Positions 44,698 to 53,929 of a DNA stretch of 64,000 nt are shown here, one piece after another. Position numbers and translations under genes: made by a program. The notes under the pieces were generated by a model. That model was not told where the DNA came from. It searched no databases and was given only the letters and a program-made list of their open reading frames with translations. Origin of the DNA: Flavobacterium sp. TR2 (GTDB lineage: Bacteria > Bacteroidota > Bacteroidia > Flavobacteriales > Flavobacteriaceae); assembly GCF_025252405.1 (NCBI RefSeq), contig NZ_CP104307.1, forward strand, positions 1,488,001 through 1,552,000, in the 5' to 3' direction. Position 1 is the first letter of the stretch; every line of letters begins with the position of its first letter.

Positions 44698-45549
44698 CTA
44701 TACAGCAACACTCCCTTTAATGGCAGGATGCGGATCGTAATCTACAAGTGTGAAATCATTATAATCAAAATCAAAAATGTTTTTAATCTCTGGATTTAAA
44801 ATCATTTTTGGCAATGGTTTCGGTTCACGCGTTAATTGCAGTTCCAATTGCTCAAAATGATTGTTATAAATATGCGCGTCGCCAAAAGTGTGAATAAATT
44901 CTCCAGGTTCTAAGTCGCATACTTGGGCAATCATCATGGTCAATAGTGCATAAGAAGCAATGTTGAAAGGTACTCCTAAAAAGATATCGGCGCTTCGCTG
45001 GTATAATTGGCAGGAAAGCTTTCCTTTTGTTTCACCTTTTTCAGGATCTGGGCTTGCTACATAAAATTGAAAAAAGGCATGGCAAGGAGGTAAAGCGGCT
45101 TTGTTATTGGCTACATTTTCCTCAAAAGATTTTTTAGTATCTGGCAGAACCGAAGGGTTCCATGCAGAAACCAGCATTCTTCTGCTGTTTGGATTTGTTT
45201 TTAATTCGGCAATTAATTCAGAAATCTGATCAATCTCTTCGCTGTTCCAGTTGCGCCATTGGTGTCCGTAAACAGGCCCCAAATCGCCATTGGAATCTGC
45301 CCATTCATCCCAGATTTTAACTCCGTTTTCTTGAAGGTATTTGATGTTTGTATCGCCTTTTAAAAACCAAAGCAATTCGTAAATGATGGATTTTAAATGT
45401 AATTTTTTGGTCGTAACCATTGGGAAACCTTCACTTAAATCAAAACGCATCTGGTAGCCAAAAACGCTTTTAGTTCCTGTTCCGGTACGGTCTCCTTTTT
45501 GATTGCCGTTTTCTAAAACGTGTTTTACTAAATCTAAGTATTGTTTCAT
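44698..45549 (-). CDS. thyA: Thymidylate synthase
   Basis: Makes dTMP from dUMP using methylenetetrahydrofolate. 283 residues: [13 protein letters not shown] (phosphate Arg), [38 protein letters not shown] (read in parts), active-site Cys in [12 protein letters not shown], and [20 protein letters not shown] typical insertion between these follows [11 protein letters not shown]. The C-terminal AIKGSVAV is normal. The upstream spacer is packed with GCTTTAGGC words. Confidence 0.97.
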   Translation of the reverse strand: MKQYLDLVKHVLENGNQKGDRTGTGTKSVFGYQMRFDLSEGFPMVTTKKLHLKSIIYELLWFLKGDTNIKYLQENGVKIWDEWADSNGDLGPVYGHQWRNWNSEEIDQISELIAELKTNPNSRRMLVSAWNPSVLPDTKKSFEENVANNKAALPPCHAFFQFYVASPDPEKGETKGKLSCQLYQRSADIFLGVPFNIASYALLTMMIAQVCDLEPGEFIHTFGDAHIYNNHFEQLELQLTREPKPLPKMILNPEIKNIFDFDYNDFTLVDYDPHPAIKGSVAV

Positions 45550-45553
45550 TATT

Positions 45554-45644
45554 GCTTTAGGCTTTAAGCTTTAGGCTTTAGGCTTTTTCCTAAATACTTC
45601 AAGCTGGTTTTTATGTTTTGCGCTTTAAGTTTATAGCCTAAAGC
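45554..45644. repeat. GCTTTAGGC repeats in the thyA upstream spacer
   Basis: GCTTTAGGC occurs at 45554-45562, 45568-45576 and 45575-45583, and its reverse complement GCCTAAAGC at 45636-45644, so the spacer can fold into one long hairpin. Resembles other repeat-rich spacers of this genome. Confidence 0.65.
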
Positions 45645-45665
45645 TTATGGCTTACAGCCTTAAAA

Positions 45666-46289
45666 TTATCTTCTAGAGATTTCGTCTCTAATTTTTGCTG
45701 CTTTTTCGTAATCTTCTTGAGAAACGGCTTGATCCAAAAGCTCGTTTAGCTCTTGTAAAGAATGTTTTGCATACACATCTCCAGATTGGTTGCTTTCTTC
45801 TTCGTGTCCAAAAGTTTCAGGATTCGAAAGAACATCATCTATTTCTTGAGCACCAGAATCTGTTTCAGCAGTATTGGATTTTAAATAAATTCCAGCTTTA
45901 TCCAAAATGTTTTTATAAGTAAAAATAGGAGCATTGAAACGCAGCGCCAAAGCAATAGCGTCAGAAGTTCTTGCGTCGATAATTTCTTCGATTTTATCTC
46001 TTTCGCAGATTAAGCTTGAATAAAAAACGCCGTCAACTAATTTGTGAATGATAACTTGTTTTACGACAATATCAAATCTTTCAGCAAAATTTTTAAATAA
46101 ATCGTGTGTTAAGGGACGAGGCGGTTTTATTTCTTTCTCTAAAGCAATAGCGATCGACTGGGCTTCAAAAGCGCCAATAACTATAGGTAATTTTCTTTCG
46201 CCATCGACTTCATTCAAAATTAAGGCATAAGCGCCATTTTGAGTTTGACTGTATGAAATTCCTTTTATGGATAATTTTACTAGACTCAT
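45666..46289 (-). CDS. Bifunctional nuclease (DUF151) with UvrB/UvrC motif
   Basis: A 207-residue protein: DUF151/bifunctional nuclease domain (about 1-135) with LPIVIGAFEAQSIAIALE, LTHDLFKNF and ARTSDAIALALRFNAPIF, then an acidic linker and a C-terminal UVR motif (LNELLDQAVSQEDYEKAAKIRDEI). The ATG at 46287-46289 is chosen because MSLVKLSIKGIS is the family start. Homologues have RNase/DNase activity; the UVR helix suggests protein-protein contact. Exact role unknown. Confidence 0.9.
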   Translation of the reverse strand: MSLVKLSIKGISYSQTQNGAYALILNEVDGERKLPIVIGAFEAQSIAIALEKEIKPPRPLTHDLFKNFAERFDIVVKQVIIHKLVDGVFYSSLICERDKIEEIIDARTSDAIALALRFNAPIFTYKNILDKAGIYLKSNTAETDSGAQEIDDVLSNPETFGHEEESNQSGDVYAKHSLQELNELLDQAVSQEDYEKAAKIRDEISRR

Positions 46290-46386
46290 ATATGTTTGTA
46301 AAAAAGGCACTTAGCGCCTTATTTTAATACTATTTTGGTTTAAAAAATAAAGCTGCAATTTTAATCAAAAAATATGGAACAAAAAA

Positions 46387-46428
46387 GCTGCCTATAAACA
46401 AAGATACAACATCTTGTTTTTAGGCAGC
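46387..46428 (-). terminator. Terminator of the etf operon
   Basis: GCTGCCTA pairs with TAGGCAGC, enclosing a second paired segment (AAACAAAGAT/ATCTTGTTT). The minus strand continues with TTTTTTG. Confidence 0.78.
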
Positions 46429-46454
46429 AATATTTTTAAAGAGAATTCTCTGTA

Positions 46455-47423
46455 TTAAGAATGCTGAGCTTTAAAAGCTTTTAATTTCTCTGTTAATTGT
46501 GGTACAATTTCAAAAGCATCTCCAACTACACCGTAGTCAGCAACTTTAAAGAAAGGAGCTTCTGGATCGTTATTGATAACTACTTTTACTTTAGAAGAGT
46601 TGATACCTGCAATGTGCTGAATTGCTCCAGAAATACCTATGGCAATATATAAGTTTGTTGCAACCGGTTTTCCTGTTTGTCCAACGTGCTCGCTGTGAGG
46701 TCTCCATCCTAAATCTGAAACTGGTTTAGAACAAGCAGTTGCAGCACCAAGAACAGCAGCAAGGTCTTCTACCAATCCCCAGTTTTCTGGTCCTTTTAAT
46801 CCGCGTCCGCCAGAAACTACGATATCTGCGTCAGCGATAGAAACTTTTCCAGATACTTTTTCTACAGATTCTACTTTTACTCCAAAGTCATTGTCGCCAA
46901 CAGTTGGGTTAAAATCTTCTGCAGCAGCAGCTCCTGTGCTTTCAAAAAGCCCGTAAGAGTTTTTGGCTAAACCAAGAACTTTTACATCTGTATCGATTTG
47001 TGTAATGTTGAAGGCTTTGTTTGAGAAAGCATTTCTTTTTACTTGAAATGGAGAAGTGCTAACTGGCAATCCAACCACGTTTGAAGCAAAACCTGCGTTT
47101 AAAGCCACGGCAACTAGTGGTGAAAGATAAATGCTGTCTGTTGTAGAAGAAAGCAATACTACTTTTGTACCTTCTTTTTCAGCAGCTTGTTTGATGACAT
47201 CAGCGTAAGCTTTTGCGTTGAAACCAGCTAATTTATCATTGCTTACTTTTAAAACTTTATCAACTCCGTATTTGCCTAATTCGCTTACATCGCTGATGTT
47301 TACTGTTAAAGCTGTAACAGTTGTTCCTAATGATTCGGCCACTTTTTTAGCGTAAGAAGCTAATTCGAAAGCAACTTTTTTAAATTTTCCTTCTGCAGAT
47401 TCTGCATATATTAATATTGACAT
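46455..47423 (-). CDS. etfA: Electron transfer flavoprotein alpha subunit
   Basis: FAD-binding subunit that passes electrons from acyl-CoA dehydrogenases to the quinone pool. 322 residues. N-terminal ETF domain (LIYAESAEGKFKKVAFELASYA), then the C-terminal FAD-binding domain: IVVSGGRGLKGPENWGLVEDLA, HSEHVGQTGKPV, YIAIGISGAIQHIAGI and VVINNDPEAPFFKVADYGVVGD. Downstream of etfB with a repeat-rich 145-nt spacer between them. Confidence 0.96.
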   Translation of the reverse strand: MSILIYAESAEGKFKKVAFELASYAKKVAESLGTTVTALTVNISDVSELGKYGVDKVLKVSNDKLAGFNAKAYADVIKQAAEKEGTKVVLLSSTTDSIYLSPLVAVALNAGFASNVVGLPVSTSPFQVKRNAFSNKAFNITQIDTDVKVLGLAKNSYGLFESTGAAAAEDFNPTVGDNDFGVKVESVEKVSGKVSIADADIVVSGGRGLKGPENWGLVEDLAAVLGAATACSKPVSDLGWRPHSEHVGQTGKPVATNLYIAIGISGAIQHIAGINSSKVKVVINNDPEAPFFKVADYGVVGDAFEIVPQLTEKLKAFKAQHS

Positions 47424-47568
47424 AACAATTTTAGATTTTAGATTTTAGATTTCAGATTCTTGAAAATGAAACCTAAAATGATTATTGATTTTAGATTTTG
47501 AAGTGAATCAAATGTTGGTTTTAGATTTAGTATTGCGTTCTGCAATCTATAATCTAAACTCTACAATC
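47424..47568. repeat. TAGATTTTAGATTT repeats between etfB and etfA
   Basis: The spacer is made of near-copies of TTTTAGATTTTAGATTT, TTTAGATTTAG and CAATCTATAATCTAAA in both orientations, the same class of words as in the accD-fbaA spacer. No gene. Confidence 0.65.
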
Positions 47569-48315
47569 TTAAATCACCTTTGCTTCGTTGTGTAATAAAT
47601 TGATTAACTCATCTAAATTATCTGCAGAAACTAGTTTTACTGCTGATTTTGGAGCTGGTTTTTCAAATTTCACCGCTTTTGTATTTACAGCTGCATCAAC
47701 TGGCTCAAGAATAGTAAGCGCTTTTGTTCTTGCAGTCATAATTCCTCTCATGTTCGGGATACGTAAATCTTTTTCCTCAACAAGACCTTTCTGACCTCCA
47801 ATAATTAAAGGAAGAGTAGTGCTTACCGTTTCTTTTCCGCCGTCGATTTCACGAACCGCTTTCACATTGTTTCCGTCAACAGTTAAAGCTGTACAAGAGT
47901 TTAAGAAGTTGTATCCTAAAATTCCAGCAATCATTCCTGGAACCATTCCTCCGTTATAATCTAAAGATTCTTTACCGGCAATTACTAAATCATAACCGCC
48001 ATTTTTAATTACTTCTGCCAATTGTTTTGCAACGAAAAAGCCATCTGTAGGATTTGCGTTAACACGAATCGCTTCGTTTGCTCCAATAGCCAAAGCTTTA
48101 CGTAAAGTTGGTTCAGTATCAGGACCTCCGACGTTTACAACTGTTACATTCGCACCTTGTTGTTCTTGGAACCATATAGCGCGTGTAAGACCAAATTCGT
48201 CATTAGGGTTAATTACATATTGTACACCATTAGTGTCAAATTCTGAGTCACCGTTGGTAAAGTTGATTTTTGAAGTAGTATCAGGAACATGGCTGATGCA
48301 AACTAGTATTTTCAT
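47569..48315 (-). CDS. etfB: Electron transfer flavoprotein beta subunit
   Basis: AMP-binding partner of EtfA. 248 residues: KILVCISHVPDTTSKI at the N-terminus, VQYVINPNDEFGLTRAI, VVNVGGPDTEPTLRKALAIGANEAIRV, DLVIAGKESLDYNGGMVPGMIAG and the C-terminal recognition loop region (LRIPNMRGIMTARTKAL). Transcribed first, before etfA. Upstream is a 502-bp gap shared with the divergent pdhB. Confidence 0.96.
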   Translation of the reverse strand: MKILVCISHVPDTTSKINFTNGDSEFDTNGVQYVINPNDEFGLTRAIWFQEQQGANVTVVNVGGPDTEPTLRKALAIGANEAIRVNANPTDGFFVAKQLAEVIKNGGYDLVIAGKESLDYNGGMVPGMIAGILGYNFLNSCTALTVDGNNVKAVREIDGGKETVSTTLPLIIGGQKGLVEEKDLRIPNMRGIMTARTKALTILEPVDAAVNTKAVKFEKPAPKSAVKLVSADNLDELINLLHNEAKVI

Positions 48316-48817
48316 AAGTATATATTTTGAATTTATAATATGCTTTTACAAATTTAGAATTTAATTTGGAATAATTATACTATGCACGCATAATATTTTT
48401 TAAAACTATTACGATTTCGCTGATTATGCAGTTTTGAATGAATTTCATCGAAATATAAAAATAAAAAAGCATTGATTTTGTTTGATTGTTAGGAATTTTG
48501 TAATAATAGATGCTCCCTGTGAAGATTATGGTTTGTCTCAGAAATACTAATTTTTGTTTTTTTGCGTTTACATGAATGAATTTTGGAGAGAAGAATTAAA
48601 CAAATAACTACAAGTTTGTCTAAAAAATGTTTTAAAGAAGGATTAAGTGTGGATTGTACGTTATTATATCGATTTCGTTACCTATCGCAATAAAGTTTAA
48701 AAAGTTAAAACCTGAGGACGGATAGAAGTTGATGCGATTTTAAATTCAATTTTTGCCTTTAAGTTATTTAAAATATTTATTTTTGCTCTTCAGAAAATTC
48801 AACATACAATAAAAAAT
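48316..48817. other. 502-bp divergent gap between etfB and pdhB
   Basis: AT-rich with no gene-like frame and no strong hairpin. The pdhB promoter is at its right end; I see nothing else that can be supported. Confidence 0.7.
48753..48785 (+). promoter_or_regulatory. Promoter of pdhB
   Basis: TTG (48753-48755), 22-nt spacer, TATTTTTG (48778-48785); 32 nt before the start. Matches TTG-N17..23-TAnnTTTG at the long end of spacing. Confidence 0.62.
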
Positions 48818-49795
48818 ATGAGAACAATACAATTTAGAGAGGCCATTTGTGAAGCAATGAGCGAAGAAATGCGTCGCGATGAATCCATATATTTAATGGG
48901 AGAAGAGGTTGCAGAATACAATGGAGCTTACAAAGCTTCTAAAGGAATGCTAGCTGAGTTTGGTGAAAAAAGAGTAATTGATACTCCGATTGCTGAACTT
49001 GGATTTTCAGGAATTGCAGTAGGTTCTGCAATGAATGGAAACCGTCCTATTGTAGAATATATGACATTCAACTTCTGTTTAGTTGGTATTGATCAAATTA
49101 TAAATAACGCTGCTAAAATGCGTCAAATGACAGGAGGACAGTTTAATGTGCCTATCGTTTTCCGCGGACCGACAGCTTCTGCTGGTCAATTAGGAGCTAC
49201 TCACTCTCAAGCTTTAGAAAACTGGTTTGCAAACACTCCAGGTCTTAAAGTTGTTGTTCCTTCAACTCCTTATGATGCAAAAGGATTATTGAAATCTGCT
49301 ATTCGTGATAACGATCCAGTTATTTTCATGGAATCTGAGCAAATGTACGGAGACAAAGGTGAAGTGCCAGACGGAGAATACACAATTCCTCTAGGTGTTG
49401 CTGATGTTAAACGTGAAGGAACAGATGTAACAATCGTTTCATTCGGAAAAATCATCAAAGAAGCTTTTATCGCTGCTGATGAATTAGCAAAAGAAGGAAT
49501 CTCTTGTGAGATTATCGATTTAAGAACAGTTCGTCCAATGGACAAAGATGCCATCTTAAAATCGGTTAAAAAAACAAACCGTTTAGTAATTTTAGAAGAA
49601 GCATGGCCAGTTGCCAGCCTTTCTTCTGAAATCTCTTATATCGTTCAAGAGCAAGCATTTGACTTCCTTGATGCGCCAATTCAACGTATTACAACTGCAG
49701 ATACTCCTGCACCGTATTCTCCAGTACTGCTAAAAGACTGGTTGCCAAATGCAGGTGATGTAGTAAAAGCAGTTAAAAAAGTATTATACAAATAA
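48818..49795 (+). CDS. pdhB: Pyruvate dehydrogenase E1 component, beta subunit
   Basis: Half of the thiamine-diphosphate E1 enzyme of the pyruvate dehydrogenase complex. 325 residues: REAICEAMSEEMRRDESIYLMGEEVAEYNG (read in parts), RVIDTPIAELGFSGIAVGSA, EYMTFNFCLVGIDQIINNAAK, RGPTASAGQLGATHSQALENWF and a transketolase C-terminal domain (CEIIDLRTVRPMDKDAI). The alpha subunit and the E2 gene are not here, so the complex is split over the chromosome. Ends before a terminator. Confidence 0.95.
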   Translation: MRTIQFREAICEAMSEEMRRDESIYLMGEEVAEYNGAYKASKGMLAEFGEKRVIDTPIAELGFSGIAVGSAMNGNRPIVEYMTFNFCLVGIDQIINNAAKMRQMTGGQFNVPIVFRGPTASAGQLGATHSQALENWFANTPGLKVVVPSTPYDAKGLLKSAIRDNDPVIFMESEQMYGDKGEVPDGEYTIPLGVADVKREGTDVTIVSFGKIIKEAFIAADELAKEGISCEIIDLRTVRPMDKDAILKSVKKTNRLVILEEAWPVASLSSEISYIVQEQAFDFLDAPIQRITTADTPAPYSPVLLKDWLPNAGDVVKAVKKVLYK

Positions 49796-49816
49796 TACAA
49801 ATTTAAAATACTCATA

Positions 49817-49856
49817 AAACTTCATCAGACAGAATGGATTGGTGAAGTTTTTTTTT
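49817..49856 (+). terminator. Terminator of pdhB
   Basis: AAACTTCA (49817-49824) pairs with TGAAGTTT (49843-49850), then a T run. The next gene starts only 9 nt later. Confidence 0.75.
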
Positions 49857-49864
49857 ACTTTATA

Positions 49865-52366
49865 ATGAACAAATTAACTCGACTTCTCTTATATATTGTA
49901 TTTGCATTTGCAAATTTTGTTGCTGCACAAACTAAAGTGAGTGGGGTTGTTTTGGACAAAGCCAATCAGCCGATACCTTTTGCAAATGTGGTTTTTAAAG
50001 GTTCTAATATTGGAATCGTTTCTAATGAAGACGGTCGTTTTTATTTAGAATCGCCAAATACCTATACCGCGCTTTTGGTTAGTTCTGCAGGATTTTCAGA
50101 CAAGGAAGTTCCTTTAGATAAAGCAGTTAATTATAATTTCAAAATTGTTTTGTTCGAAGAACAAGTGCTTAACGAAGTTGTAATTTATACGGGTAAAACT
50201 TCTAAAAAGAATAACCCCGCATTGGATATTTTGAGAAAAATCTGGGCAAGAAAACGTAAAAACGGATTGTACCAGTTTAATCAATACCAGATGCAGAAGT
50301 ACGAAAAGGTTGAGTTTGACATGAATACGATTGATAGTGCATTCATGAAAAACAAACTTTTTAAAGGAATGGAATTTGTCTTTAATCATGTTGACACTTC
50401 TGAAGTTACAGGAAAAACCTATCTGCCAATTTTTATTAACGAGTCGGTTTATGATGTTTACGGAGACAACAGATTGAAGAAAGTAAAAGAAAACCTTACG
50501 GGAAATAAAATGTCTGGTTTTAATGGAAACCAGCAGATTTTATCTTTCGTGAAAGATCTTTATTCGGATTATAATATTTATGACAATCACCTGAAATTTT
50601 TTGATAAGAGTTTTACAAGTCCGCTTTCAAGAACAGGAATCGATGTTTACAATTATGTCTTAAAAGACAGTGCTTATATCGATAAGAAATGGTGCTACAA
50701 TATTGTTTTTTATCCGAGACGTAAAAACGAATTGACTTTTAAAGGAGATTTTTGGGTAAACGATACCACTTTTGCGATCAAAAAAATTAATATGGGCGTA
50801 ACGAAAAGCGCCAATATTAACTGGGTAAAAGATATTTATATCGAACAGGAATTTGAAGTGGAAAATGATTCTGTTTTCCTTTTGACACGTGATTATATGA
50901 TGTCTGATTTTGCTTTAAATAAAAAAGAAAAATCAAAAGGGGTTTATGGTAAAAGAACAACTTTGTACCGAAATCATAAATTCAATATTCAGAAACCAGA
51001 GAAATTTTATAAAGAAGAAGTCAATTTTATCGATAATGCCGTTTACGATAGACCGCCTGAGTTTTGGGAAGAAAATCGTTTTGAGAAACTAAATAAAGAT
51101 GAACAGGGAATTTATAAAATGCTTGACACGCTGCAAACTGTCAAACGATTTAAGCAGCTGTACAATCTGGTCTCTATTTTAGGAAGCGGTTACATCGAAT
51201 TTAAGAATTTTGATTATGGGCCAATCTTCTCAACCTTTGGATATAATGAAGTCGAAGGCATAAGGTTAAGAGTGGGTGGTAGAACGTATTTTGGGCCAAA
51301 CGACCCATGGCGTATTCAAGCTTATACGGCTTACGGATTTGATGATAATAAATTCAAATACGGTGTTTCTGGAAAATGGATGCTTGACAAGAAAAACCGA
51401 CTGATTATCTCTGGTGGGAATAGGCGCGATATTGAGCAGATTGGTGCGAGTCTAACGACTACAAATGACGTTTTAGGACGAAGTTTTGCATCTTCAGCGT
51501 TGTTTACGACTGGAAGCAATGGAAAACTGACCAATATTAATTTGAGTAACGTTTCTATAGAAATGGAGCCTAAAAAGAATTTTATTGTTCAGGCAGGGCT
51601 TTCGTATCGAACACTTGAATCGGCTTCCAAAACATTTAGTTTAGATTATTATACTACTTTGCCAACTCCCGAAAATCCAGCAGGTGTTGTTGAAAGCATG
51701 GTAAAACAATCAGAAGCCAATATTCAGTTTGAGTTTATGCCAAACAGAAAAACAATTGGCTATGGAGTGGAAAGAGATTTGGTAGACAGTCCGTACAGTC
51801 ATTTCTTTGTCAATTTCAGTTATGGATTAAAAGGCGTTTTTGACAGTGATTTTGCTTATGAAAAGATACAGATTTTCTATAGGCAGCCTATCATTATTGG
51901 GCCTTTAGGAAGAACAAATATTACAGTTGAAACAGGAAAAACATTTGGAACAATTCCGTTAGGTTTAATGAGTGTAATTCCGGGTAACCAGACTTATTTT
52001 ACAATAGAGAATACATTCAGTAACCTAAATTTTTATGAATTTGTTACAGATCAGTATACAACCTTGCAGTGGAATCATGATTTTGGAGGAAGATTGTTTG
52101 CTAGAATCCCATTCATGAGAAAATTAAATTGGAGAGAGTTTATAGGAATTAGAGCGGTTCATGGAACTATTTCTGATGCAAACCGTGCCATTAATGCTTC
52201 GGGATTACCGTATAATGCTCCTGAAAAAGTATACTGGGAATATAATGCAGGAATTGGAAACATCTTTAAAGTTTTCCGTCTCGATTTTTCTTGGAGAGGA
52301 AATTATCTAGATATGCCAGACGCGCATAAATTTGCAATTAAAGGATCTTTTGGGTTTTATTTCTAG
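49865..52366 (+). CDS. DUF5686 outer-membrane protein with carboxypeptidase-like domain
   Basis: An 833-residue exported protein. Signal peptide ending FVAAQ; carboxypeptidase regulatory-like domain (about 22-105, VSGVVLDKANQPIPFANVVFKG); then DUF5686 (about 120-833) starting with NPALDILRKIWARKRKNGLYQF, with repeated barrel-like strands and the end FAIKGSFGFYF. Present across Bacteroidota envelope proteomes; function unknown. It lies directly after the pdhB terminator and may depend on read-through or on a promoter inside that hairpin region. No plug or TonB box is seen, so it is not a receptor. Confidence 0.88.
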   Translation: MNKLTRLLLYIVFAFANFVAAQTKVSGVVLDKANQPIPFANVVFKGSNIGIVSNEDGRFYLESPNTYTALLVSSAGFSDKEVPLDKAVNYNFKIVLFEEQVLNEVVIYTGKTSKKNNPALDILRKIWARKRKNGLYQFNQYQMQKYEKVEFDMNTIDSAFMKNKLFKGMEFVFNHVDTSEVTGKTYLPIFINESVYDVYGDNRLKKVKENLTGNKMSGFNGNQQILSFVKDLYSDYNIYDNHLKFFDKSFTSPLSRTGIDVYNYVLKDSAYIDKKWCYNIVFYPRRKNELTFKGDFWVNDTTFAIKKINMGVTKSANINWVKDIYIEQEFEVENDSVFLLTRDYMMSDFALNKKEKSKGVYGKRTTLYRNHKFNIQKPEKFYKEEVNFIDNAVYDRPPEFWEENRFEKLNKDEQGIYKMLDTLQTVKRFKQLYNLVSILGSGYIEFKNFDYGPIFSTFGYNEVEGIRLRVGGRTYFGPNDPWRIQAYTAYGFDDNKFKYGVSGKWMLDKKNRLIISGGNRRDIEQIGASLTTTNDVLGRSFASSALFTTGSNGKLTNINLSNVSIEMEPKKNFIVQAGLSYRTLESASKTFSLDYYTTLPTPENPAGVVESMVKQSEANIQFEFMPNRKTIGYGVERDLVDSPYSHFFVNFSYGLKGVFDSDFAYEKIQIFYRQPIIIGPLGRTNITVETGKTFGTIPLGLMSVIPGNQTYFTIENTFSNLNFYEFVTDQYTTLQWNHDFGGRLFARIPFMRKLNWREFIGIRAVHGTISDANRAINASGLPYNAPEKVYWEYNAGIGNIFKVFRLDFSWRGNYLDMPDAHKFAIKGSFGFYF

Positions 52367-52574
52367 TTTTAAAAAGTTACAAAGGTTCAAAGTTACAGAG
52401 TCGCAGAGGTTTAAAATCTTTGCGACTTTTTTGTTTCACGCAGATTTTGCCGATCGAGCAGATTTTTTATCCCCTTAATCTGCAAAATCTGTGAGAGAAA
52501 GAAAACTTAGCAACTTGGCGTTTTCGCGAGATTATTTTTTACTTATTTTTGAGATTAGACATAAAAGAATCATC
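52367..52574. repeat. Spacer with two dispersed-repeat hairpins
   Basis: Two imperfect hairpins: AGTCGCAGAG (52399-52408) with CTTTGCGACT (52418-52427), of the same family as 2158-2216, and CAGATTTTGC (52441-52450) with GCAAAATCTG (52482-52491). The second belongs to the CGCAGATTTTGC-type repeat frequent in flavobacteria. No T tract follows either. Confidence 0.65.
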
Positions 52575-53174
52575 ATGCAAGAAGCCATCGATTTTCTAAC
52601 CAATAAAAATCCAATATTTCAAGAAATCATTGAAAAGTACGGATTGCCGCCCATTCCAAGGCGCCCGCCTGGATTTGAAACTTTGGTTTTATTAATACTC
52701 GAACAGCAAGTTTCTATCGATTCGGCGAAAGCCACATTTTTTAAAATTAAATCTTTTACAACTTGTAATCCTGAAAACATGGCGATTTTGTCAGACGAAG
52801 AATTTAGAAGTTTGGGAGTAAGCCGTCAGAAAACAAAATACATTAAGATTTTAGCGGAAGCAGTTTTAAACAAAGAATTGGATATCGAAAGTTTGGGTTC
52901 AAAATCTGCGAAACAAGTTCGGGAAGAGCTTATTAAATTAAAAGGAATCGGAAATTGGACAATAGATATTTATCTGATGTTCTGTCTAGAAGAACCCGAT
53001 TTGATTCCGCTCGGGGATATTGCTGTCATAAATACGATCAAAGAATTATTGAATATTCATGACAGAGAAGAAATGGAAATTCATGCAGAACAATGGAGTC
53101 CTTACCGATCTTATGCGACTTATCTGCTGTGGCATTATTACCTAAAGAAAAGAAACAGGAATATTAGCTATTAA
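52575..53174 (+). CDS. DNA-3-methyladenine glycosylase (HhH-GPD, AlkA-like)
   Basis: Excises alkylated bases. A 199-residue compact HhH-GPD protein: LILEQQVSIDSAKATFFK, the helix-hairpin-helix ELIKLKGIGNWTIDIYLMF, and catalytic Asp in LIPLGDIAV, with SPYRSYATYLLWHYY at the end. The start is the ATG at 52575-52577; the frame opens 28 codons earlier inside repeat sequence, which is unlikely to be translated. No C-terminal iron-sulfur cluster motif, so AlkA-like rather than MutY/Nth. Confidence 0.92.
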   Translation: MQEAIDFLTNKNPIFQEIIEKYGLPPIPRRPPGFETLVLLILEQQVSIDSAKATFFKIKSFTTCNPENMAILSDEEFRSLGVSRQKTKYIKILAEAVLNKELDIESLGSKSAKQVREELIKLKGIGNWTIDIYLMFCLEEPDLIPLGDIAVINTIKELLNIHDREEMEIHAEQWSPYRSYATYLLWHYYLKKRNRNISY

Positions 53175-53222
53175 ATGCTTGTATTTTAAACTCTAATGAA
53201 GATAATTTAACCTTGTTTTTTA

Positions 53223-53252
53223 TTGTAAAACTAGATTCTTTAGTTATTTTTG
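53223..53252 (+). promoter_or_regulatory. Promoter of ppa
   Basis: TTG (53223-53225), exactly 19 nt, TATTTTTG (53245-53252); 33 nt before the start. Full consensus. Confidence 0.78.
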
Positions 53253-53285
53253 CAATCGAAATTTTAGAAACAATAAAAAACGAAA

Positions 53286-53816
53286 ATGACCGCAGACAAA
53301 TTAACGACTTTCGATGTATTGATCGAAATACCAAGAGGAAGCAGAAATAAATACGAGTACGATTTTGAAATTAAAAGAATGCGTTTCGACAGAATGTTAT
53401 TCTCTTCAATGATGTACCCAGCAGATTACGGATTTATTCCAGAAACTTTAGCTTTAGACGGTGATCCTCTTGACGTATTGGTTTTAGTAAACGAGCCAAC
53501 TTTTCCTGGATGTGTTATGGAAGTTAAACCAATCGGTGTATTCCACATGGCAGATGACAAAGGACCAGACGAGAAAATTATTTGTGTACCAGTTTCAGAT
53601 CCAATCTGGAATTCATTAAATGATCTTTCTGATATTAACCCTCACTTAGTAAAAGAAATCGAGCACTTTTTCCAAGTTTATAAAGATCTTGAAAACAAAA
53701 AGGTAGATGTAGAAGGATGGGGAGACGTTAAAGAAGCTTATGACATTATCGCAGAGTGTACAAAACGTTTTGATGACATTGAAAATAAACCGGCTGGATT
53801 ATTTAGCATTAAATAA
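53286..53816 (+). CDS. ppa: Soluble inorganic pyrophosphatase (family I)
   Basis: Hydrolyses pyrophosphate to drive biosynthesis. 176 residues: IEIPRGSRNKYEYDFE, MMYPADYGFIPETLALDGDPLDVLVL with the metal-binding Asp triad, then KPIGVFHMADDKGPDEKIICVP and HLVKEIEHFFQVYKDLE. Cytosolic. Immediately upstream of hppA but behind its own terminator, so the two pyrophosphatases are neighbours without being co-transcribed. Confidence 0.97.
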   Translation: MTADKLTTFDVLIEIPRGSRNKYEYDFEIKRMRFDRMLFSSMMYPADYGFIPETLALDGDPLDVLVLVNEPTFPGCVMEVKPIGVFHMADDKGPDEKIICVPVSDPIWNSLNDLSDINPHLVKEIEHFFQVYKDLENKKVDVEGWGDVKEAYDIIAECTKRFDDIENKPAGLFSIK

Positions 53817-53837
53817 TTTTAACCGCATTCTAATATA

Positions 53838-53874
53838 AAAAAAGCAATACTGCCGTCAGGAGTATTGCTTTTTT
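53838..53874 (+). terminator. Terminator of ppa
   Basis: A perfect 14-bp stem AAAAAAGCAATACT/AGTATTGCTTTTTT with a 9-nt loop. Confidence 0.93.
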
Positions 53875-53929
53875 GTTTAAATTCGTTTTAGTTAGATTGT
53901 TGACTATTAACCAAAACCATTAAAATATT

